Part shown: piece by piece, positions 40,826-47,500 of the stretch
How the letters are laid out: the number at the start of each line of letters is the position of its first letter
Numbering within the stretch: the first letter of the stretch is position 1
NCBI GenBank assembly: GCA_905221605.1
Contig: CAJNDS010002001.1
Location: forward strand, 240,001-287,500
Source: Symbiodinium natans
Lineage: Eukaryota; Sar; Dinophyceae; Suessiales; Symbiodiniaceae
Direction of reading: 5' to 3'
DNA: 47,500 nt
The notes under the pieces: model-generated
Database searches by the model: none
Seen by the model: the letters and a program-made list of their open reading frames with translations, nothing else
What the model was told of the DNA's origin: nothing
Position numbers and translations under genes: made by a program

Positions 40826-41756
40826 ACCCTAAACCAACCCTAGCCCCTAAACCCTTTGTTGCTCAACGGTCTACAAGGGAACCTAACCCCTGACACAAAG
40901 AAGAAGGGAACTCTGGGTCCTGTACGGTCCTAAACCCTGTAAACCCTTAAAGCACTCAAAGCCCTTAGCCTAAAGCCCCTTAAAGCCCCTAAAGCCCCTA
41001 AAGCCCCTAAAGCCGCTCAAGCCCCCTAAAGCCCCTGAAGCCACAAAGCCCCACACAGGATAAACGTGTTTAACCCAATAAACCCCAAAAAGCCCTTTGA
41101 ACCCAGAAGCCTGAACCCCAAAAGAGCCCCAAACCGATTGGAGATTTTAGCGGGGGGAGGGCGAAGGGGGAGTAATTAAGGGGTATAAGGAGGGACCCCT
41201 AGAAGGGACCCTGAATCTTATTCCCCGAAATAACCCTTTATGACCCTTCTAGAGTCACCATATACCCTAACTAGCCCCTAAATAACCCAAATAACCCCGT
41301 ACGGTCCCTTATCAGGGTCCTGAGATAAGGGCCTCTCGAGGGCTTGGGCATAAGTGCCTACCTGGGTTTTTGGGGTTTAGGGTTCAGGGTTCAACAAGCC
41401 AGACCACTCCTGATTACGAGATAAAATCTCAAGCCCAAGCAACCATGAACCCTAAACCCTAAACACTAAAACCCTGCACCCTGAAGCCCCAAAATGGTGG
41501 TACTTGGGTATTTAGTATTTTCGGGTTGCGGGTTTAGGGTTTCGAATTCAAGGTTCAGAGGCTCGGGCTTACGGTTTTGCCAGGGTTCCAAATTCCCCAA
41601 CCCCCCCCCCCCCCCCCCCCCCCCCCGGTTTCGGGTTTAGGGTTTTGGGTTTGGGGTTTGGGGTTTAGGGTTTACCCCCAGAGACCCTAAACCCCCCAAA
41701 GCCCGGAAAACCCGAAGCTTTGGCCCCTAAACATTGTATCTAAACGCTGGAAAACC

Positions 41757-41866
41757 CTTTTTTTGTGGGCGTCACCCAGCCGATGCATCGCTAGGCATCC
41801 CGACGAGGCCCCGAAGAACCACGTCAGGCGCAGGACTAAGTTCCAGTGGCTCTGCAGCCTCTGTAC
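41757..41866 (-). CDS. Candidate exon whose acceptor was duplicated by a telomeric insertion
   Basis: After TTCAG the minus strand reads VQRLQSHWNLVLRLTWFFGA, then SSGCLAMHRLGDAHK, running into AAAAAGGG. The first 30 bp of this region, including TTCAG, recur at 41937-41966 beyond a telomere-type array, where the upstream context CCTTCCTGCCTTCAG looks like the original acceptor. The sequence suggests a hydrophobic or membrane-proximal segment. Neighbouring exons were not identified. Confidence 0.4.
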
Positions 41867-41966
41867 CTGAACCCAAAGGGTTTAGGGTTTAGGGTTTAGA
41901 GTTTAGGGTTTAGGGTTTAGGGTTTAGGGCTTGGGGTTCCAGTGGCTCTGCAGCCTCTGTACCTGA
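41841..41966. repeat. 30-bp direct repeats flanking a telomeric array
   Basis: TTCCAGTGGCTCTGCAGCCT and the following 10 bp are identical at 41841-41870 and 41937-41966. Between them are about eight TTTAGGG units. A diverged third copy starts at 42099. Confidence 0.95.
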
Positions 41967-42283
41967 AGGCAGGAAGGGTTTTGGGGGTGTCTATGCAAAA
42001 CCCTATTGACCTCAGTGGGTTCAACCAGGTACTTACTTAGTACTTACTACTAAGCCGTAGGTTAAATGGGTCCCAGGTAGGGTTCCGGATGTATTGGGTT
42101 CCAATGGCTCTGAAGCCTCTGAAGTTGTGGGGGCCACCAGATGCGCAAGGCTTTTTGTTTGGGTGTAGACTCAGGGCCCTTAAACTGGGTTCCTTGCTAT
42201 ATAGCCCTAAACCCTAAACCCTAAACCCTAAACCCTAAACCCTGAACTCTGAGGGGAAGCCTCTGATATACACTATATAATCA

Positions 42284-42310
42284 GGGCCCATACTTCGGAT
42301 CCCTATAAAC
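42284..42310. mobile_element. Family K fragment
   Basis: Matches 3892-3918 with one mismatch in 27 bp; no partner TIR is visible. Confidence 0.6.
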
Positions 42311-42748
42311 AGAGGTAGATCCTGAACTACATCCTCCAAAAGACCAGACATGGGGCCCCTAAACACCCCACCTGCATACTAAACACACCCCAAACAGCCG
42401 CTAAAACCCTCCAAACCCCCTAGACTCCTAGAACCCTCAAACCCCAAAGCCCCCCCCGCCCCGCCCCAAGGTCCTAAACCTAAGCCCGAAACCCTAAACC
42501 CCAAACCCTAAACCCCAAAAGCCCCCCCCCCAAAAAAAAAAAAAACAAAAAAAAGAACAAAAAAAAAAAAACAAACTCCCTCACAAAGAGCGCACGCGCG
42601 CGTCGCTGGCCGGCAAAGGCTCGAGCCCCTGGCCAAGACCTCAGTGGCTCTGAGCTCAGAAGCCCCCGCAAAATGTGTACTCTTTGGGATGACCCTAAGG
42701 GTTTAGGGTTTAGGGTTTAGGGTTTAGGGTGTAGGGACACTACTGACC

Positions 42749-42832
42749 CCTTAGGTACCTCTTAAAGCACTTCCTATATGGCGACTTTGTGGCCCAAGTA
42801 TAAAAATAATGAGGTCGTGGACCCTTGGGGTT
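42749..42832. mobile_element. Family A-like element, diverged
   Basis: CCTTAGGTACCTCTTAAAGC, ACTTCCTATATGGCGACTTT and GTGGCCCAAG are followed by CGTGGACCCTTGG. Termini are degenerate. Near-copies of GCACACTCTTTGGGAT flank it (42678-42692, 42856-42871). Confidence 0.55.
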
Positions 42833-45351
42833 CTGTCACCCCAGAAAGCGCAAAGTGCACACTCTTTGGGATTAGACTCTAAACCCTAAACCCTAAACCC
42901 TAAACCCTAAACCCTAAACCCTAAACCCTAAACCCTAGACCCTAAACCCTAGACCCTAGACCCTAGACCTAGACCCTAAACCCTAAACCCTAAACCCTAA
43001 ACCCAAACAATTCAGCTGCCCAGGGGGCTCCAGAGCGACCAGCCCAGGAAGCCCAGCTGGCGGCAGGGACTTTGGGGCTTTGGGTTTAGGGTTTAGGGTT
43101 TAGGGGTTTAGGGTTTGGGGTTTAGGGTTTAGGGTTTGGGGTTTGTAGGGTTTAGGGGGTTTGGGGTTTAGGGGTTTAAGGTGTTAAGGTTTAGAGGGTT
43201 TTGGGTTTAAAGGCGTTAAAAGCTTTAGGGCTTAGGGTCTAGGGTCCAGGGGGTTTAGAGGGTTTGGGGTGGGTTCAGGGCTTAGGACTGCGGGTTTACA
43301 GGGCTTTAAAGGGTCTAGAAGGTTTTAGGGGATTAAAGGGTCTGAAGGCGGTAAGGGTTTTGAGGGTTTTTCAAGGTTTGTGTAAGGGCTTGGAGGGTTT
43401 AGGGTTTACGTTTGAAGGGGTTTGGGGCTTAGGGTTTATAGGCTTTAACAGGTTTTGGGGTGCGGGGTTTGAGGGGGTTTCACGACTTAAAGGGTTTAAC
43501 AGGTTAACAGGGTTTAGAGTGACCAAGGGCAAGTGTATAAAGGGTGTAGAGGGCTTATAAAGGTTTAAAAGACTCTGAAAAGGGTTTATGGCTTTAAGGG
43601 ACAAAAAAGGGTGTAGGGCTCAGACACCTGATGAGGTTGAGCGGGTTTATCGGTTGACAGGGTCTATAGGGTTTGTAGGGCTTGCTGGGTATATGGGGTT
43701 GAGGGTTTCAGGTGTAGGGCCTGCTTGGGGGGTCAGGCGTCAGCCCCGAACCCCCCATGTCTGCGCACCTGGGAGGTCCGGAACACATAGCGTGGTCAGG
43801 GAGACAGCTCTAACCCCTAAGTCCTAAGCCCTAAACCCTAAACCCCGAAACCCCCCTAAACCCCTAAACCCCTAAATCCCTTTTAGACCCTAAACCCTAA
43901 ACCCCTAAACCCTAAACCCCTAAACCCCGAAACCCTAACCCCAAAACCCTAAACCCCTAAAAACCCCCATGTCTCTGGCACCTGGAAGGTCCAGAACACA
44001 TAGTGGGGGATGGCAGTGCGCCACTGGATCTTCCGGTAGAGTTCCCAACAGGCCAGGTACCTCCGATGCAAAGGAGCTTCGGGGTTCGGGAGCTGCTCTC
44101 AGACCCTCAGTAGCCCTAAACCCTAAACCCTAAACCCTAAACCCTAAACCCTAAACCCTAGGCCCACAAGTCACGAAATCTTAGTCGCTGAGCCCTAAAC
44201 TCTGCACCATTTGGTGCAAGCCAGGCCTGCGGGTTTAGGGTTTAGGGCTTAGGGTTTAGGGTTTAGGGTTTAGGGTTTAGGGTTCGGGGTTTAGGGCTTA
44301 GGGTTTCTGGTTTAGGGTTGGGGGTTTAGGGGCGACCGGGACGAAACACCGCCAAACGGGAGAAAATACAACCCAACGGGAGAAAACACAACTGAACCAT
44401 GTTTGTGGGCTGGCCCGAACGGGAGAAACTACAACTGGCTATTGCAGTGCCTTTATACGTTTGGACATGCCCTGCAGAACAACCATGGTGCATCCTTAAG
44501 GTTTCAGGACAAAATCTGGACAATGGTGGTTGTGATTCATCCCTTCTCTTTGCGCCATAACACGAGCATAGAATATACAATCGAATACTTATATTATATC
44601 GAATATAACAATATAAAATACAGTGCGGATAATATATATATATATATACATATATAAATACATATATATGTATGTGTGTATTGTGTAACTCAACAAAACC
44701 AACAATTCAACCAAATCCCTCCAAACCCCTGGCCTCCAATAACTCAACAAAACCAACAATTCAAACACCCTTGGCATCCGACTCTAAGACCCTAAAAAGA
44801 CCCAGTTGTATTATCCCCCATCTGGTTGTATTATCCCCCATCCAAGCCAAAATCTCTAGATTCCAGTTGTGTTTTTAACCATCTGGTTGTATTATCACCC
44901 ATCTAGTTGTAGTTAGCCTTATTCTCGGGTTTAGGGTTTAGGGCTTAGGGCTTAGGGTTTAGGGTTGAGGGTTTATTGAAGTTATTAAGGGTTTAGGGGG
45001 AGGGAGTTCAGGATTTCGGGTGTACGGGCTCGGAGTCCCAATGCCGACTGCGCCAACCACGTGACGTTCAACACGCACGTCTAGAACCAAGGTTCAACCC
45101 TAAACCCTAAATCCTAAACCGTACACCCTAAACTCGAAACTTACTTGGGAACTCAGCAAGGTTCAGCCCTGAAACCTGAATTCTAAACCCAACGAAGTAC
45201 TTACAGCCCTCAGGTAGAAGAGACAACACCATTCACGAGCAACCCCTGAAACCCTGAACCCTAAACCTTAACCCTATAATTGGGGTTTAGGGTTTAGGGT
45301 TTAGGGTTTAGGGTTTAGGGTTTAGGGTGACCCTATACCCTAAGCCCTAAA

Positions 45352-45420
45352 CCCCTTGCCAGGACACTTCTCTTCGAAGTGGAAGATGTCAATCTCCTGT
45401 CCGAGTTGAAACCATCCCCG
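45352..45420 (-). CDS. Candidate short exon
   Basis: The minus strand reads RGWFQLGQEIDIFHFEEKCP and then GKG, into GGTTTAGGG (donor-like GGCAAG|GGGTTTAG). Composition is strongly protein-like (acidic, aromatic). The acceptor side is a CCCTAAAC unit without an AG. Neighbouring exons were not found. Confidence 0.3.
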
Positions 45421-45921
45421 TTTAGGGTTTAGGGTTTAGGGTTTGGGGTCTGTACGGCTTGGCCCTAGAAACACCGACACCGAAAACCCTAAACCCTGGA
45501 GAAACTCTGCGCTCTGAATCCCGGTTGTGATTCTGAAAGGGCTGAGGGTGCTGCAGGGTTCCTGAACCCTAAAACCCAAACCCCCAAACCCTAAACCCTA
45601 CCCACCGGAGATGTTAGGCTCTAAGGTTGAGCACCTTACCCTACCATCCCCACCCCCCCCCCCCCCCCCCCCCCGCCCTCCCCCCCCTGCTAATCCCCAA
45701 ACCCTGAAACCCAAACTTTGTGGTCGAATTAGGCTTGGGGCTCAGAGTTGGCAGGTCTGACTCGTTGACGCCAAAAGGCTAAAACCCCAAACCCCAAGCC
45801 CTAAAATAAGGGTTTAGGGTTTTAGGGCTAGGGTTTAGGGTTTAGGGCTTAGGGTTTAGGGTTAGGGTTTAAAACCCTAAAAGGGTTTAAGGTTTTAGGG
45901 TTAGGGTTTTGAGTTTAGGGC

Positions 45922-46346
45922 TTAGGGCTTAGGGTTTAGAAGCTCTAGGATCTGGCGCCTAAACTTCGAGAACTTCGTCTGTGGCGCGCCATTCTCGTCC
46001 ACAGCCAGAACGGCCTTCCTCCACCATGATGCTTGCGGCTCCGCGAGCTGAAACCCTAAACCCTAAACCCTAAACCCTAAACCCTAAACCCTAAACCCTA
46101 AACCCTAAACCCTAAACCCACCAGAACCAGAGGCCTCCGCCGTGGGCTCTGGCCCTGGCGCGGCTGCTTTTTTTTGGGAGCTCACGTTCCGGAATCCAGC
46201 CAGAATCCAGCCAGCACCAGTACTCGCCTGGCCACCAGTAGCGCTCGCGAGACTCCGCCGGATTTGGACGCCAAATATCAATATATCTACCAGTGCATCT
46301 GAATCAATTTCTTGACAATCTTCAGCCTTTGAAGGAAGTTCCCCAC
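45922..46346 (-). CDS. Candidate gene, last two exons (GC-AG intron)
   Basis: Exon A (46346-46228) follows AAATAG and reads GELPSKAEDCQEIDSDALVD, then ILIFGVQIRRSLASATGGQ. It ends CCAG|GCGAGT, a GC donor. Exon B (46047-45922) follows GGTTTCAG and reads LAEPQASWWRKAVLAVDENG, then APQTKFSKFRRQILELLNPK. It stops at TAA in a telomere-type unit. Phase 0 is kept. The 180-bp intron contains the array 46051-46105, G-rich in sense. An alternative end is AG|GCGCCAG, another GC donor. The start lies to the right and was not found. Product unknown: acidic start, basic end. Confidence 0.5.
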
Positions 46347-47500
46347 CTATTTCCAATTAATCACACTAGCTCTATGAAAGTTCGTGGAACCATCTTCATG
46401 TAAGCCTAACGACCTATATACCCCTGAGGATGTAGGATTCAATGAGGGATCCTAGAGAGACATCGTGTCCGCCCCCACCCCCCTTAAGGGAAATGAAGTC
46501 AAAGGCTGAAGGCCCGGTCTTGAGCAGGCAAGGCATCAATCACCACCACCACCAACACCAACAACAGCCACCACCACCACCACCACCACCACCACCACCA
46601 CCACCACCACAAAATGAATTGAAACAATGAGGCGCCTGTCCAGCGCCCACCACCCCTCTCAACCACTCTGTCTGCCCTTTGAAGCACAGACCCCCGAACA
46701 ACAGGAAGTGAAGAAGCAATCAGGGTCTAAGTGGTGAACCCCAGACCCCGATAGCCCCTGAAGCCCGAATCAAGCCCTGCATATAACCCGAGACTCCAAA
46801 CCCTATAAAGCCTAAACCCCTAGAGCCCCTAAGCCTAAAGCCAAAAACAAACCCCCAAACCCAAAACCCTAAGCCCCACGCCCTCCCCTACACCACCACT
46901 CAAAACCACCCTAAACCCTAAACCCCAGACCCCAAACCGCAAAACCCACATCAACCCCCTGAACACAACCAAGCCTTGACGTTCATCGCCGCTGGTGTCG
47001 CGGCCACCACTTCGAGCCCGCGGTGACCGATTTCAGGATGCCTTTTTGACTCAGAAAGGGTTTTGGGGTTTCGGGTTTAGGGTTTAGGGTTTAGGGTTAT
47101 GTATGAAGTTTGGGGTTTAGGGTTTGCGTCTTGGGGTTTAGAGTTCGGGGGTTTCGAGCAGGTTCAGATGGAGTTTGGTTCGATTCTAGGGTTGTTAAGA
47201 GGGTTTAGGGTTTAGGGTTTAGGGTTTAGGAGAGCGGCTTTAAGCTTTCTGAAGGAGCAAGCGGAGTAAGTCTGAACCCTCAACCCTAAACCCCTAATCC
47301 ACTTAGGCCAAATGTCGCACTGCCTTCGAATACTACCGAGAAAGGATCCTCAACCCCAAACCGTCTGCCCCTAAAACCTCCACCTCTAAACCAAACCCCG
47401 AAACTCGTAGTCCCCCAAAGCCCAAACCGTATAAAATCCCTAAACCCCCAAACCCAGACCCCAGACCCCTAAACGCTAGATCCACAAGCGCAGCGACGAA
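46347..47500. other. CAC microsatellite, degenerate arrays, no supported gene
   Basis: 46440-46630 is open on the plus strand only because (CCA)n encodes His/Pro runs. Degenerate C-rich units fill 46735-46975. Islands 46980-47040, 47220-47275 and 47300-47360 are too short to call. Further exons of the 46-kb gene may lie here but none was found. Confidence 0.4.
46542..46610. repeat. (CAC)n microsatellite
   Basis: About 20 CAC/CAA triplets; the reverse strand would encode only Trp/Leu/Val. Confidence 0.95.

Larger units (their letters stand above)
40314..41756. other. Array, family A and G elements and degenerate repeats
   Basis: The array 40314-40400 is followed by a long family A copy, a family G copy and a partial family B end near 40870-40925. 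Then come (AAAGCCCCT)n units at 40975-41035. 41140-41345 has no arrays and carries several AGGGACC/TAGGGACCC blocks. A poly-C run is at 41600-41626. No gene is supported. Confidence 0.4.
41867..45351. other. Arrays, degenerate repeats and exon-like islands
   Basis: Includes a family K fragment (42284-42310), a family A-like copy (42749-42832), a duplicated segment (43756-43793 and 43970-44005), a TA microsatellite (44632-44672), a 24-bp direct repeat (44687-44710, 44741-44764) and four GTTGTATTATC-type repeats (44803-44910). 43080-43600 is a degenerate G-rich array. Minus island 45089-44998 reads TLVLDVRVERHVVGAVGIGT and is a good exon candidate. 44330-44590 is open on both strands. Confidence 0.4.
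1..47500. repeat. Interspersed telomere-type TTTAGGG/CCCTAAA arrays
   Basis: Perfect and degenerate 7-bp telomere-type repeats recur every few hundred bases over the whole window. Arrays run from 2 to about 18 units in both orientations, with variants such as TTCAGGG, TTTCGGG and TTTGGGG. They bound almost every unique island. Because 7 is not a multiple of 3, an array of three or more units has a stop in every frame (TAA in the C-rich sense, TAG in the G-rich sense), so the arrays cannot be coding. TTTAGGG is the telomere unit of plants, many algae and dinoflagellates. Here it is interstitial, in introns or spacers. Confidence 0.97.

Noticed and set aside
43264-43560. 98-codon plus frame (GLEGFRGLKG-like)
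   Set aside because: Derived from a degenerate G-rich telomere-type array; its composition is that of the repeat.
46442-46687. His/Pro-rich plus frame and Trp-rich minus frame
   Set aside because: Produced by the (CAC)n microsatellite, with no splice or homology support.
1-47500. Chromosome-end telomere
   Set aside because: Arrays alternate in orientation and are embedded in unique and genic sequence, with no terminal array at either window edge.
1-47500. CRISPR-like spaced repeats
   Set aside because: Spacers are irregular, arrays are 7-bp telomeric units in both orientations, and no cas-like genes are present.

Overview
The window reads as nuclear DNA of a unicellular eukaryote, most probably a dinoflagellate. 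Telomere-type TTTAGGG/CCCTAAA arrays occur all through it in both orientations, separated by unique islands of roughly 60-400 bp. The best gene has tiny exons, and its splice junctions are partly non-canonical (GA-AG, GC-AG). No bacterial operon signals, rRNA, tRNA or CRISPR were seen. A chromosome end is unlikely, because the arrays change orientation dozens of times and unique sequence runs from edge to edge.

The one gene identified from family motifs is a LITAF-domain membrane/zinc protein on the minus strand (9948-11274, four exons). It also explains the architecture. Its introns are made of terminal-inverted-repeat (TIR) mobile elements and telomere-type repeats, and one element is flanked by an exact 4-bp target-site duplication that supplies the splice ends. 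The same logic gives further minus-strand exon sets that join in a single reading frame: 3122-3412, 6060-6637 (predicted secreted protein), 13841-14120, 15859-16291, 17041-17803, 24575-24962, 37418-38064 and 45922-46346. Their functions are not recognised. Everything modelled lies on the minus strand, as expected for a dinoflagellate unidirectional gene array. Many other islands have open minus frames but cannot be proved by eye.

Between and inside the exons lie at least eleven families of short (about 75-300 bp) non-coding TIR elements, labelled A-K here. Most families start with CT, so both ends read ...AG on either strand, and several sit exactly at exon borders. This is an introner-like system with high family diversity. 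Telomere-type arrays also occur inside several elements, next to short target duplications, and as apparent introns.

Layout: 0-9.9 kb has dense arrays, small exon islands, a 600-bp poly-C/A tract and the 6-kb secreted-protein candidate. The LITAF gene is at 9.9-11.3 kb with a probable upstream neighbour to 13.4 kb. Several small minus genes lie at 13.8-17.8 kb. From 17.8-24.5 kb it is mostly arrays and simple repeats. From 24.5-41 kb there are scattered exons and most family B, E, F, G and I elements. From 41-47.5 kb there are exons at 41.8, 45.0, 45.4 and 46 kb. All exon calls except LITAF rest on frame, splice-site and phase agreement only.
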